This document shows positions 1 through 7,960 of a DNA stretch of 64,000 nucleotides, piece by piece. Every line of letters starts with the position of its first letter. Positions within the stretch are counted from its first letter, which is position 1. The DNA comes from Nocardioides jiangxiensis (GTDB taxonomy: Bacteria; Actinomycetota; Actinomycetes; Propionibacteriales; Nocardioidaceae), in the NCBI RefSeq assembly GCF_030580915.1, contig NZ_JAUQTA010000001.1, forward strand, positions 372,001 through 436,000. Direction: 5' to 3'. Under the pieces are notes generated by a model. It ran no database searches. It was not told the origin of the DNA and saw only the letters and a program-made list of their open reading frames with translations. The position numbers were made by a program, and so were the translations under genes.

Positions 1-246
1 GAGGGGTTCGGGGCCACACGGCTCCCGACCGGCCTCACGGCGGCGCCCCACCTCGACCAGGCTCTTCGCCTCGTCGACATCCATCTCGGCTACCTCCGCC
101 CCGACAGCCCGACCGCAGCCGCCGTGGGCACCGTCGTCACCGGGCAGGCGCCGCCCACGGTCCCCGGGCGCACCAGGGGCGGCACGGAGCTGGCCGCCCG
201 GTGGCTGGCCGGCCAGGTGGCCTATGAGCTGACCAGCTGGCGATGA
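1..246 (+). CDS. C-terminal fragment of an unidentified protein
   Basis: The reading frame is open from the window edge to a TGA at 244-246 and gives 81 residues, ending in GQVAYELTSWR. It runs in the same direction as panB and stops 112 bases before it, so it may be the preceding gene of the same transcription unit. I recognise no domain, motif or membrane segment in what is visible, and most of the protein lies outside the window. The composition (Ala/Gly/Leu/Arg rich) is ordinary for this genome. No function is proposed. Confidence 0.5.
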   Translation, partial: EGFGATRLPTGLTAAPHLDQALRLVDIHLGYLRPDSPTAAAVGTVVTGQAPPTVPGRTRGGTELAARWLAGQVAYELTSWR

Positions 247-358
247 GGTTCGCGACGTGACCGACGAGACATGCCCGCGGCGGCCACCTCAGGACTAGCC
301 TTGCCGATGCGTCCGGGGACTCCGACAGGGAGCCTCGAGTCCACCCAAGGAGATCGCG

Positions 359-1237
359 ATGAGCGAGCAGCAGTCGACCCCGTCCCCCTCAGCCGAGGTT
401 GCCGCGCCGTACGGCTCCGGCAGTGCCCCGGCGAGCGCCGCGATCAAGCGGATCCGCACGCACCACCTCGCGGAGATGAAGGCCCGTGGCGAGAAGGTGA
501 CGATGCTGACGGCGTACGACATGTACACCGCCGAGATCTTCGACGAGGCCGGCATCGAGCTGCTGCTCGTCGGCGACTCCGCCTCCAACAACGTCCTCGG
601 CAACGAGACCTCGCTCCCGATCACCGTCGACGAGCTGCTCCCCCTCACGCGCGCCGTCGCCAGGACCGCCAAGCGCGCGATGGTCGTCGGCGACCTGCCC
701 TTCGGCAGCTACCAGGCCTCCCCCGAGCAGGCCTACCTGACCGCGGTCCGCTTCATGAAGGAGGGCGGCGCCCACTGCGTGAAGCTCGAGGGCGGCGCGG
801 AGATGGCGCCCGTCATCAGCAAGCTGGTCCAGGGGGGCGTGCCGGTCATCGCCCACATCGGCTTCACCCCGCAGAGCGAGCACACCCTCGGCGGCTACCG
901 GATCCAGGGACGCGGCGCGGGTGCCGAGAAGCTGCTCGCCGACGCGCACGCCGTCCAGGAGGCCGGCGCCTTCGCGGTGGTCATGGAGATGGTGCCGGCC
1001 GACGTCGCGGAGCAGGTCTCCAAGGAGCTCGACATCCTCACCATCGGCATCGGCGCCGGCGCCGGGTGCGACGGACAGGTGCTCGTGTGGACCGACGCAT
1101 TCGGCATCCGCTCCGGTCGCATGCCGAAGTTCGTCAAGCAGTACGCCGACGTCCGGTCGGTGCTGCTCGACGGCGCGAAGGCGTACGCCGCCGACGTCAA
1201 GGCCGGCACGTTCCCCGACGCCGAGCACTCCTTCTGA
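359..1237 (+). CDS. panB: 3-methyl-2-oxobutanoate hydroxymethyltransferase (PanB)
   Basis: This 292-residue protein is ketopantoate hydroxymethyltransferase, which moves a hydroxymethyl group from 5,10-methylenetetrahydrofolate to alpha-ketoisovalerate in the first committed step of pantothenate and CoA synthesis in the cytosol. Family landmarks are in order: LTAYD near residue 50, VGDS near 71, DLPFGSY, KLEGG, HIGFTPQ and IGIGAG. About 28 residues precede the barrel, as an unstructured extension. The segment after VGDS reads [14 protein letters not shown], which departs somewhat from the usual GMVVLGH-type version. The ATG has an AAGGAG ribosome site at 347-352 with six bases of spacing. A tandem-repeat hairpin follows the stop. 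Confidence 0.96.
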   Translation: MSEQQSTPSPSAEVAAPYGSGSAPASAAIKRIRTHHLAEMKARGEKVTMLTAYDMYTAEIFDEAGIELLLVGDSASNNVLGNETSLPITVDELLPLTRAVARTAKRAMVVGDLPFGSYQASPEQAYLTAVRFMKEGGAHCVKLEGGAEMAPVISKLVQGGVPVIAHIGFTPQSEHTLGGYRIQGRGAGAEKLLADAHAVQEAGAFAVVMEMVPADVAEQVSKELDILTIGIGAGAGCDGQVLVWTDAFGIRSGRMPKFVKQYADVRSVLLDGAKAYAADVKAGTFPDAEHSF

Positions 1238-1250
1238 CCTGCCCCTGACG

Positions 1251-1321
1251 CCGAGACGGGGCCCGTGCCGAGACAGGCGCGGCACACGCCCCGTCTCGGC
1301 GCGGCACACGCCCCGTCTCGG
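1251..1321. repeat. 22-bp tandem duplication forming alternative hairpins
   Basis: CCGAGACGGGGC at 1251-1262 is the exact reverse complement of GCCCCGTCTCGG at 1288-1299 and again at 1310-1321. The two right arms belong to a tandem repeat of period 22 (1276-1297 and 1298-1319). It sits between the convergent ends of panB and the membrane gene at 1324, so the plain reading is a bidirectional terminator with a duplicated arm. No T-run follows on either strand. Confidence 0.65.
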
Positions 1322-1323
1322 GG

Positions 1324-2064
1324 TCAGGAGAGAAGCAGGAGCGAGGTCAGCGGCACCAGCCAGCTGACGAAGCTGCCGACCAGGAAGTACTCCGTCAGCT
1401 GGTGGATGCGCTCCTGCTCACCCTTGGACTGCAGCTCGGGGAAGCGCAGCAGGCCCTTGGCCGCGATCACGATGCCGGCGGCGGTGAGCTCACCGGCGAG
1501 GCCCAGGCCGAGGATGACGAGGCGCTCCATCGGACCGAGGAGCCGACCGCCCTTGAGGCGCGTCTCGGGATCGCCGGCCGTGCCGTGCTGTGCGGGCAGG
1601 ACGGTGCCGGTGGCGGTCAGGACGAGCCGGACGACCACGTTGCCGGTCGAGAGCTGCACGAGGGCGAGGGCCGCGACGAGCAGCACCCGCTCGGGTGCGG
1701 CGTCGTGCAGCAGCGGCCACGGCACCGTGTCGAGCCAGCGCCCCAGCGGCCCGCCGGCGCCCGGAGCCGCTGCGAGGGGCGACAGCACGACGGCACCCGC
1801 GACGGCTCCCCCGAGCACGGCCAGCGGCACCCAAGGCCGCCCGCCGCGTGCGAAGCCGCGGCTGACCGACGTACCCCAGGCCACGGTGGCCAGGACGACG
1901 AGCACCAGAGCGGCGATGTCACGGGCGGACGTCAGGCCGGCGACGAGGGCGAGCACCACGGCGGCGAAGGCCCCGACGCACTGCGGCACCACGTGGCGCT
2001 GGACGACTGAGTGCGTCAGGTCCGTCACGGCCACGCCCGTCAGCAGGAGTGCCAGCCAGGTCAT
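1324..2064 (-). CDS. Polytopic membrane protein coupled to SatD
   Basis: This 246-residue protein is mostly hydrophobic, with six or seven likely membrane segments spread from the N-terminus (starting at the first residues) to the C-terminus (about 222-245). A polar stretch around 155-180 contains GTAGDPETRLKGGRL, and another near 205-220 (LQSKGEQERIHQLTEY) probably faces the cytosol. Its ATG overlaps the TGA of the upstream SatD-family gene by four bases, so the two are translationally coupled. The closing sequence (EYFLVGSFVSWLVP) resembles small membrane proteins found next to SatD, but I cannot name its activity. Confidence 0.8.
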   Translation of the reverse strand: MTWLALLLTGVAVTDLTHSVVQRHVVPQCVGAFAAVVLALVAGLTSARDIAALVLVVLATVAWGTSVSRGFARGGRPWVPLAVLGGAVAGAVVLSPLAAAPGAGGPLGRWLDTVPWPLLHDAAPERVLLVAALALVQLSTGNVVVRLVLTATGTVLPAQHGTAGDPETRLKGGRLLGPMERLVILGLGLAGELTAAGIVIAAKGLLRFPELQSKGEQERIHQLTEYFLVGSFVSWLVPLTSLLLLS

Positions 2065-2705
2065 CGCACCTCCTCGAGCAGCGCCTCGGCCGCGACCAGC
2101 ATCGCGAGCCCGTCCTTGCGCACACGCTGGGAGACGGCGGAGGCGGAGATCTGCTCCGCCTCGGCGATCTCGCCCTGCGTGCGCCCGCCCAGCAGACCAC
2201 GGACCACCGACAGCGACCGGGACGACAGGCCGCCGATCACCTCGTCACGCAGGAGCAGGGCCGCATTGACGGCCGCCGGATCGGGACCGGCGACCCCGTC
2301 CGCCCTGCGGTAGCTCGTACGGAGGCGGCGGGTGCCGGCCCGGGCGGCCTCATCGGCGACGTGCTCGATCGCGGCCCGGGCCGCCCACCAGCCGGGACCG
2401 TCCTCGACCCGGGGCTCCGCCTGCAGGACGGTCACCGGCCCCCAGCCGATGCCGAAGCGCAGGTCCACCTCCGGCAGCCCGCCGAGCCGCAGCATGCGCA
2501 CGGCTCGCACGGCGCTGCCCAGGTCCTCGAAGCAGCCCTGGAACTCGTCGCCGACGGTGATCCGCAGGGGCACGGCCGGCCCGGTCGCGTTGACCTCCTC
2601 GAGGAGGTCGAGCAGGCGCTGGTGCAGTGCTGCCCGACTGGCTGCCGTGCGCGACGCGACGACGTCCCCGATGAGGGTGGCGAGGGGGCGCTCCGACGTG
2701 CTCAT
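2061..2705 (-). CDS. SatD family protein with C-terminal helix-turn-helix
   Basis: The 214-residue product starts STSERPLATLIGDVVASR, the N-terminal signature of the SatD family, whose name comes from a Streptococcus mutans acid-tolerance locus. The body (about 20-145) has the SatD fold landmarks VGDEFQG and LRFGIGWG, and the last 60 residues read as a sigma-like HTH (GGRTQGEIAEAEQISASAVSQ). That makes it a candidate DNA-binding regulator. It is translationally coupled to a polytopic membrane protein. The motif YVADG.. seen in nucleotide cyclases is absent, so I do not call it a cyclase, although VGDEFQG is reminiscent of one. Cellular role unknown. Confidence 0.85.
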   Translation of the reverse strand: MSTSERPLATLIGDVVASRTAASRAALHQRLLDLLEEVNATGPAVPLRITVGDEFQGCFEDLGSAVRAVRMLRLGGLPEVDLRFGIGWGPVTVLQAEPRVEDGPGWWAARAAIEHVADEAARAGTRRLRTSYRRADGVAGPDPAAVNAALLLRDEVIGGLSSRSLSVVRGLLGGRTQGEIAEAEQISASAVSQRVRKDGLAMLVAAEALLEEVR

Positions 2706-2748
2706 GTGAAGATATTACCTTCACATGTCAGATCTGAAGCGTCCTGCT

Positions 2749-3240
2749 TCACTCCGCCGCAGCGAGGAACTCGTCGAGCTGCTCGTAGCCCTCGATCACG
2801 CCGGAGGACATGCCCGCGGCGATCATCCGGTCGCGCGCCTCGACACTGTCGCCGACCGACACCGCACGCAGGCGGCACCTGCCGCCGTCCAGCGGCTCGA
2901 GCGTGAGGATCTCCAGCGACACCGCATCGGGGAAGCCGGCGTACGTGAACGTCTGGACGATCCGCTCCCCCGGCCGCACCTCGTGGAAGGAGCCGAAGAA
3001 CTCCGCCACCTCCTCGCCCCCGCGCACCGCGGCATAGCGCCACCGTCCGCCGGTCTCGCACGACCAGTCGTCGATGCGGGCCTCGACACTGCGGGGGCCG
3101 TTCCAGCGCGCGAACAGCTCAGGGTCGGCATGCGCCCGGAAGACCGCCGACGGCGGGGCGTCGAACTCCCGGACGATCTCGATGATCGGCAGCCCTTCGG
3201 GCGCGTCGATCGTGGTCTCGTGGTGCACCACCGTGGTCAT
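2749..3240 (-). CDS. SRPBCC (AHSA1/ATPase activator) domain protein
   Basis: A 163-residue single-domain protein of the AHSA1-like SRPBCC family: IVREFDAPPSAVFRAHADPELFARWNGP near the N-terminus, CETGGRWRY in the middle and the C-terminal helix GVIEGYEQLDEFLA. Such proteins form a hydrophobic ligand cavity. The start chosen is the ATG at 3238-3240, because it overlaps the ArsR stop by four bases and precedes the first domain strand; reading further upstream only adds Arg-rich sequence translated from the ArsR gene in another frame. ArsR plus SRPBCC pairs are common in Actinobacteria, but the ligand is generally unknown. Confidence 0.92.
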   Translation of the reverse strand: MTTVVHHETTIDAPEGLPIIEIVREFDAPPSAVFRAHADPELFARWNGPRSVEARIDDWSCETGGRWRYAAVRGGEEVAEFFGSFHEVRPGERIVQTFTYAGFPDAVSLEILTLEPLDGGRCRLRAVSVGDSVEARDRMIAAGMSSGVIEGYEQLDEFLAAAE

Positions 3241-3584
3241 GACACTCCTCGCTCTCGTTCGTCGACTTCCAGGGATCCCAGGACGGCGTCGAGGCGGGCA
3301 TAGCGCTCCTCGACCTCGCGCCGGTAGCGCTCGATCCACTTCGTCATCAGGTCGAAGACGCCCGGCTCGAGGTGGACCGGCCTGCGCCGACCCGCGACGG
3401 AGCGCGTGACAAGGCCGGCCTCCTCGAGCACCTTCAGGTGCTTCGAGATCGCCTGCAGGCTCATCGCATACGGCTCCCCGAGCTCGCCCGGTGTGGCATC
3501 GCCATCCGCGGCCAGGCGCGCCACGAGGTCGCGCCGCGTCGGGTCGGCCAGGGCGGCAAAGGCCCGGGAGAGCTGGTCCGTCAT
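3237..3584 (-). CDS. ArsR family transcriptional regulator
   Basis: This 115-residue winged-helix protein has the classic ArsR layout: [16 protein letters not shown], then [28 protein letters not shown] as the recognition helix, then the wing [13 protein letters not shown]. No metal-binding Cys motif (ELCVCDL type) is present, so it is not a metal sensor of the classic kind. It is the first gene of a two-gene unit with the SRPBCC protein (ATGA overlap). Two palindromic sites lie directly upstream, which suggests autoregulation. Confidence 0.95.
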   Translation of the reverse strand: MTDQLSRAFAALADPTRRDLVARLAADGDATPGELGEPYAMSLQAISKHLKVLEEAGLVTRSVAGRRRPVHLEPGVFDLMTKWIERYRREVEERYARLDAVLGSLEVDERERGVS

Positions 3585-3597
3585 CTCGACTCCTCGA

Positions 3598-3659
3598 TCA
3601 ACCGTCTGGTTGTCAATCAGTCAACGCCGCGAACGTCAGATTGTCAACCCCTTGGTTGA
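3598..3659 (-). promoter_or_regulatory. Two palindromic operators upstream of arsR
   Basis: CAACC-GTCT-GGTTG (3599-3612) and TCAACC-CCTT-GGTTGA (3644-3659) are perfect inverted repeats of the same half-site with 4-base spacers, with centres 46 bp apart. A TTGACA -35-like hexamer on the minus strand (3647-3642) lies inside the distal site. The arsR start codon is 14 bases from the proximal site. The arrangement fits autorepression by the ArsR protein; binding itself is inferred. Confidence 0.75.
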
Positions 3660-3662
3660 ACG

Positions 3663-3965
3663 TCAGGCGGTCCAGTGGAAGACAGCCGCCCCGAGGTTCA
3701 CCAGACCGAACCACAGCACCACCGAGACGACGGGCAGCAGGAGCACACGGCCCGGGTGCGGCGTCCACCACCGGAAACCCAGGAGCAGGAGGCCCAGCCA
3801 GAGCGCCAGCAGCACCACGACCGCCCAGGCGGGCACGAGGAGGCCGGAGGCGGCGTTCAGGAAGAAGGTGCAGGCCATGCCGGCCATGCCGACGAAGGGC
3901 CAGGGCGAGATGGCCGGCCCGACCGGCTGGCCGCGGCGCGGCTCGCTCAATCCTGGTCGTTCCAC
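3663..3965 (-). CDS. Small three-helix membrane protein
   Basis: A 100-residue protein with a polar N-terminus and three predicted membrane helices at about 22-42, 46-63 and 72-95. The final residues AAVFHWTA are immediately membrane proximal. The GTG start at 3965 lies inside the 3' end of the upstream 62-residue gene (19-base overlap). A TTG at 3950 would instead give a 4-base overlap and a product five residues shorter, and I cannot decide between them. Conserved-hypothetical in appearance; no function assigned. Confidence 0.7.
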   Translation of the reverse strand: MERPGLSEPRRGQPVGPAISPWPFVGMAGMACTFFLNAASGLLVPAWAVVVLLALWLGLLLLGFRWWTPHPGRVLLLPVVSVVLWFGLVNLGAAVFHWTA

Positions 3966-4135
3966 TCGGGGTCGTTGTCCCAGGCCTCGTTGCGCTCCGC
4001 GACCTTCTCCAGGGCGCGGGCAGCCTCCGCCTCGGTGGCGTAGGGACCGAGGCGGTCGTTGGCCTTGCAGCCCTCCGTCGGCTCGACGGTGTGGTGCTTC
4101 AGGCAGAACCAGTACTCCGGGTCGCTCTCGCTCAT
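3947..4135 (-). CDS. 62-residue acidic hypothetical protein (divergent from map)
   Basis: The 62-residue product starts [18 protein letters not shown] and continues [22 protein letters not shown], giving a small acidic soluble protein. CLKHH followed by GC is suggestive of a small metal or redox site, but there is no full Cys4 set. The second half looks like the short beta-alpha element with a GPYATEAEA motif often seen in SPOR-like small actinobacterial proteins. The ATG at 4135 is preceded seven bases upstream by TAGTTT, so the message is probably leaderless. It is divergent from map and overlaps the next small membrane protein. Confidence 0.75.
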   Translation of the reverse strand: MSESDPEYWFCLKHHTVEPTEGCKANDRLGPYATEAEAARALEKVAERNEAWDNDPEWNDQD

Positions 4136-4142
4136 GTCTCTG

Positions 4143-4152
4143 AAACTACACT
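4143..4152. promoter_or_regulatory. Overlapping divergent -10 elements (map and the 62-aa gene)
   Basis: On the plus strand TACACT (4147-4152) stands seven bases before the map ATG. On the minus strand TAGTTT (4148-4143) stands seven bases before the ATG at 4135. The two hexamers share two base pairs, so one symmetric AT-rich core could drive both leaderless transcripts. Neither strand shows a recognisable -35. Confidence 0.55.
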
Positions 4153-4159
4153 CGCCCTC

Positions 4160-5017
4160 ATGCCTGTCGCTGCTCCTGTCGCCCCCGGCGTGGTCTCCCC
4201 GCGCCGCCCCGTGCCCGCCTCCATCCCGCGACCGGAGTACGTCGACAAGCCGGCACCGGCGAAGTTCACCGGATCCGAGGTCAAGGACGCCGAGACGATC
4301 GAGAAGATGCGCATCGCAGGCAGGCTCGCCGCGCAGGCGCGCGAGCTCGTCGGTGCCGCCGTCACGCCGGGCATCACCACGGACGAGCTGGACCGGATCG
4401 GCCACGAGTTCCTCTGCGACCACGGCGCCTACCCGTCGACCCTGGGCTACCGCGGCTTCCCGAAGTCCCTCTGCTCGAGCGTCAACGAGGTCATCTGCCA
4501 CGGCATCCCGGACAGCCGGGTTGTCGAGGACGGCGACATCGTCAACATCGACATCACGGCGTACCTCGACGGCGTGCACGGCGACACCAACGCGACGTAC
4601 CTGGCCGGCGAGGTGGACGAGGAGTCGCGACTGCTCGTGGAGCGGACGAAGGAGTCTCTCGACCGCGCGATCAAGGCCGTGAAGCCGGGCCGCAACATCA
4701 GCGTGATCGGCCGGGTCATCGAGTCCTATGCCAAGCGCTTCGGCTACGGCGTGGTGCGGGACTTCACCGGCCACGGCATCGGCACGTCGTTCCACAGCGG
4801 CCTGATCATCCCCCACTACGACCAGTCGCACTACGACGACCTGATCCAGGTCGGGATGACCTTCACCATCGAGCCCATGCTCAACCTCGGCACCCACGAG
4901 TACACGATGTGGCCCGACAACTGGACGGTCGTCACCAAGGACCTCAAGCGGAGCGCGCAGTTCGAGCACACCCTGCTGGTCACGCCCGACGGCGCCGAGG
5001 TCCTCACCAACCCCTGA
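4160..5017 (+). CDS. map: Type I methionine aminopeptidase
   Basis: This 285-residue enzyme removes the initiator methionine from nascent proteins. All five dinuclear metal ligands are present: D131, D142, H205 (in DFTGHGIG), E238 (in TIEPM) and E269 (in QFEHTLL), with the substrate-contacting H114 in VICHGIP. About 40 residues precede the catalytic core and include a Pro-rich stretch ([16 protein letters not shown]), a linker typical of the actinobacterial MetAP1c type, without the zinc-finger region of MetAP1a. The ATG at 4160 is chosen over longer in-frame extensions because of the -10-like TACACT seven bases upstream and because the extension is low-complexity sequence. Confidence 0.96.
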   Translation: MPVAAPVAPGVVSPRRPVPASIPRPEYVDKPAPAKFTGSEVKDAETIEKMRIAGRLAAQARELVGAAVTPGITTDELDRIGHEFLCDHGAYPSTLGYRGFPKSLCSSVNEVICHGIPDSRVVEDGDIVNIDITAYLDGVHGDTNATYLAGEVDEESRLLVERTKESLDRAIKAVKPGRNISVIGRVIESYAKRFGYGVVRDFTGHGIGTSFHSGLIIPHYDQSHYDDLIQVGMTFTIEPMLNLGTHEYTMWPDNWTVVTKDLKRSAQFEHTLLVTPDGAEVLTNP

Positions 5018-5117
5018 TCGCCCGTACGCCGGCCCGGCGCCGGCGGCTTGCCTGCGGAGTGCAACCTCCCGGGGGCCTGGCGCGTCTCATGGATGACCGC
5101 ACATCCCGGAGGCACCC

Positions 5118-5834
5118 ATGTCGCACCTCGGCTCCACCCTCGTCGCCCTCGTGACCACCTCGCTCGCCGTGGCCGGCATGGTCAGCGCCGCTCCCCCGGC
5201 GACGGCCGCTCAGACCGTCGCCTCGGCACAGCGGCTGCTCAACGACCTCGGCTGCGACGCGGGCGTCGCGGACGGTGTCTTCGGCACCCGCAGCAAGGCG
5301 GCGGTGATCAAGTTCCAGGCCGCGAACGCGCTCGCGCAGACGGCGTCGCTCGACACCGCGACCTGGCGCCGGCTGGGCGCCGCCACCAAGGTGCGGTGCG
5401 ACCGGAGGCCGGTACCGGCCGGCTCCGGAAGCGGCCGCCGGATCGTCGTCTCGCGGACCCAGAACTACGTCTGGCTGGTCCGCGCCGATGGCACCGTGCG
5501 CTGGCAGGGCGGCGTGATCGACAACCCGTCGGTCTTCGGCACCGGGACCTACCCGAGCGGTGCGGCGTGCGGGCGACCGGCCCACGTGCTGCACAACACC
5601 GACTACTCCGGCACCCTCCGCCTCGACCACTACAGCAGGATCCGCACCGGCCTCTGCGGTGTGGGCTTCCACCGCGTGCCGGTGCGGAAGTCCGACGGCA
5701 CGCAGATCCATGCCGACTGGCTGCTGGGCACCAACCTCAAGGAGTCCCACGGCTGCCTGCGCGTGACCGCGCGGACGGCACAGGAGATCTGGGACTTCAC
5801 CCAGTCCTCCGTGCCGGTGGTGTTCAGGCCCTGA
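5118..5834 (+). CDS. Secreted L,D-transpeptidase with peptidoglycan-binding domain
   Basis: A 238-residue exported protein. Residues 1-31 are a signal peptide with a cleavage region around PATAA, 34-88 form a peptidoglycan-binding type 1 domain (SAQRLLNDLGC, GVFGTRSKAAVIKFQ), and the C-terminal half is a YkuD catalytic domain. The catalytic signature is SHGCLRV at 210-216 with C213 as nucleophile, and H185 lies in the upstream GFHRVP motif. Enzymes of this family make 3-3 peptide cross-links or attach proteins to the wall. GGAGG before the ATG gives a good ribosome site. A second L,D-transpeptidase, with a membrane anchor, is encoded at 39286. Confidence 0.93.
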   Translation: MSHLGSTLVALVTTSLAVAGMVSAAPPATAAQTVASAQRLLNDLGCDAGVADGVFGTRSKAAVIKFQAANALAQTASLDTATWRRLGAATKVRCDRRPVPAGSGSGRRIVVSRTQNYVWLVRADGTVRWQGGVIDNPSVFGTGTYPSGAACGRPAHVLHNTDYSGTLRLDHYSRIRTGLCGVGFHRVPVRKSDGTQIHADWLLGTNLKESHGCLRVTARTAQEIWDFTQSSVPVVFRP

Positions 5835-5838
5835 GCCG

Positions 5839-6252
5839 TCAGAGGCCCATCAGGTGCCGCTCGACGCGCAGCACCGCGGCCTCGTGCTCCGGATCGCCGG
5901 TCATCGCGCCGGCCAGCCGCAGGTGCGGCAGGGCATCGGCGTACCGGCTCTGGCGCTCGAGGGAGCGGCCCAGCGCGTGACGCGCCCAGGCGTCGTCGGG
6001 GACCTCCTCGACCAGCGTGCGGAGCTCGGCCTCGGCCTTCTGCAGCTGGGCGCGCATCAGGTAGGCCCAGGCACGCAGGCTGCGCAGGCCCCGGTTCTCC
6101 GGCTCGTCCGCGAGCGCCTTGTCGACCAGCTCGAGCGCCTTGGCAGGCTCACGCCGGACCAGCAGGTCGTACGCCGTGGCGTACGCCCGCTCGGGCGCCT
6201 CCTGCAAGGGGAAGACGAGGGCGGGGGCGGTGATCTCGAACTGCTCGGACAT
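5839..6252 (-). CDS. Tetratricopeptide repeat protein
   Basis: This 137-residue soluble protein contains about three TPR units between residues 20 and 125. The pattern ATAYDLLVRREPAKALELVDKAL is followed by NRGLRSLRAWAYLMRAQLQKAEAEL and then ARHALGRSLERQSRYADALPHL. TPRs are protein-interaction scaffolds, so no enzymatic role follows. It is convergent with the L,D-transpeptidase, only four bases apart, and divergent from the ATP-grasp operon. Conserved in Actinobacteria as a lone TPR protein; partner unknown. Confidence 0.88.
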   Translation of the reverse strand: MSEQFEITAPALVFPLQEAPERAYATAYDLLVRREPAKALELVDKALADEPENRGLRSLRAWAYLMRAQLQKAEAELRTLVEEVPDDAWARHALGRSLERQSRYADALPHLRLAGAMTGDPEHEAAVLRVERHLMGL

Positions 6253-6323
6253 GCCGCCTCAACGCACGTTCGGGCCGTGCTGTTCCCGTGACGCAATCGG
6301 TTTCGTGCAACGACGACCCCGCG

Positions 6324-6366
6324 GTCATGTGTCCGCAACATGACGGAAACCCCACCTCCCTACGTT
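6324..6366 (+). promoter_or_regulatory. Inverted repeat and -10 element before the ATP-grasp operon
   Basis: GTCATGT (6324-6330) and ACATGAC (6338-6344) are a perfect 7-bp inverted repeat separated by seven bases. TACGTT (6361-6366) lies seven bases before the ATG at 6374 and would be a leaderless -10. The palindrome therefore covers the -35 region, where either a repressor or a class II activator could bind. No candidate regulator is encoded next to it. Confidence 0.55.
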
Positions 6367-6373
6367 GCTGCGC

Positions 6374-7960
6374 ATGCAGGGACCGTTCGACGCCTACACG
6401 CCAGGGCTCGCCTACGACGAGATGTTCGACGAGACGAGCCAGTCGCGGCAGCCCTACGCGATGCTCCACGACGCGTTCGAGGCGCTCTCCGCCACGGAGC
6501 TGAAGTCGCGCGTCGACGCGCTCGCAGCCAGCTACCTCGACCAGGGTGTCACGTTCGACATCGGCGGCGAGGAGCGGGCGTTCCCGCTCGACATCCTGCC
6601 GCGCGTCATCGAGGCCGATGCCTGGGCCTCCGTCGACGTCGGCGTCCAGCAGCGCGTGAAGGCGCTCGAGCTCTTCCTCGCCGACGTCTACGACGCCGGC
6701 CGGGTCTTCGACGACGGGGTCATCCCGCGTGCGGTCATCACGACCTCGAGCCACTACCACCGGGCCGCTGCGAGCGTCGCCCCGCCGAACGGCGTACGCG
6801 TGCACGTGTCGGGCATCGACCTGATCCGCGACGCGAACGGCGAGTTCCGGGTGCTCGAGGACAACGTGCGCGTGCCGTCCGGTGTCTCCTACGTGCTCAC
6901 CAACCGGCGCGCCATCTCCGGCGCGCTGCCCGAGACGTTCAGCCACCACCGGGTGCGGTCGGTGGCGGCCTACCCCCAGCGACTGCTCGCCGCCCTGCGT
7001 GCCGCGGCGCCTGCCGGCGTGAGCGACCCGCGTGTCGTCGTGCTCACGCCGGGTGTCTTCAACGGCGCCTACTTCGAGCACGCCCTGCTGGCCCGTCGCA
7101 TGGGCGTCGAGCTGGTCGAGGGACGCGACCTGGTCTGCCGGCGCGGACGCGTCATGATGCGCACGACGCAGGGCCTGGCCCAGGTGCACGTGATCTACCG
7201 CCGGGTCGACGACGAGTTCCTCGACCCGGTGCACTTCCGCGGCGACTCGCTGCTCGGCTGCCCCGGCCTGGTCAACGCGGCCCGCGCCGGCAACGTGACG
7301 CTCGCCAACGCGATCGGCAACGGCGTCGCCGACGACAAGCTGGTCTACACCTACATGCCGGACCTGATCCGCTACTACCTCGGCGAGGAGCCGGTGCTCC
7401 GCAACGTCGACACCTGGCGCTGCGGCGAGCCGGACCACCTCGAGGAGGTCCTGGACCGGCTCGGCGAGCTCGTGCTCAAGCCGGTCGACGGCTCGGGCGG
7501 CAAGGGCATCGTCATCGGCCCCCACGCCACCCCCGAGGAGCTCGACGAGCTCCGCGTGAAGGTGACCGAGGACCCGCGCTCGTGGATCGCCCAGCCCGTC
7601 GTGCAGCTCTCCACCGTGCCGACGTACGCCAACGGGCAGATGGCGCCGCGCCACGTGGACCTGCGGCCGTTCGCGGTCAATGACGGCGACAACGTGTGGG
7701 TGCTGCCCGGTGGCCTGACCCGGGTGGCGCTCGCCGAGGGCGAGCTCATCGTCAACTCCTCGCGCGGCGGAGGGTCGAAGGACACCTGGGTGATCTCCGG
7801 CGGACCGGTCGACGTCGAGGTGCTGCCCGCGCGGCCGGACGTCCCGGAGAAGCCGTCCCCGCAGAGCACAGGCCCTCGCCTGACGGCGACGCAGCAACCG
7901 GAGCAGCAGGAACAGGCAGGCCCGCCCACCACGGCAGCAGAGGAGGACGACGCATGCTGA
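6374..7960 (+). CDS. Circularly permuted type 2 ATP-grasp protein
   Basis: A 528-residue member of the DUF404/DUF407 circularly permuted ATP-grasp family. Diagnostic stretches include GLAYDEMFDE near the start, GVTFDIGGEER, LEDNVRVPSGVSYVL, the glycine-rich nucleotide loop VDGSGGKGIVIGPHA and the late RHVDLRPFAV. ATP-grasp enzymes ligate carboxylates to amines or thiols through acyl-phosphates. Comparative genomics places this family with alpha-E and transglutaminase proteins in a predicted peptide-modification system; the substrate is unknown. ATG 6374 is preferred to an upstream TTG because of the -10 at 6361. The last 35 residues are Pro/Gln/Thr rich. The 3' end overlaps the next gene by seven bases. 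Confidence 0.93.
   Translation: MQGPFDAYTPGLAYDEMFDETSQSRQPYAMLHDAFEALSATELKSRVDALAASYLDQGVTFDIGGEERAFPLDILPRVIEADAWASVDVGVQQRVKALELFLADVYDAGRVFDDGVIPRAVITTSSHYHRAAASVAPPNGVRVHVSGIDLIRDANGEFRVLEDNVRVPSGVSYVLTNRRAISGALPETFSHHRVRSVAAYPQRLLAALRAAAPAGVSDPRVVVLTPGVFNGAYFEHALLARRMGVELVEGRDLVCRRGRVMMRTTQGLAQVHVIYRRVDDEFLDPVHFRGDSLLGCPGLVNAARAGNVTLANAIGNGVADDKLVYTYMPDLIRYYLGEEPVLRNVDTWRCGEPDHLEEVLDRLGELVLKPVDGSGGKGIVIGPHATPEELDELRVKVTEDPRSWIAQPVVQLSTVPTYANGQMAPRHVDLRPFAVNDGDNVWVLPGGLTRVALAEGELIVNSSRGGGSKDTWVISGGPVDVEVLPARPDVPEKPSPQSTGPRLTATQQPEQQEQAGPPTTAAEEDDAC

Noticed and set aside
1276..1319. CRISPR repeat
   Set aside because: Only two tandem units of 22 bases with no spacer. No cas genes are present anywhere in the window.
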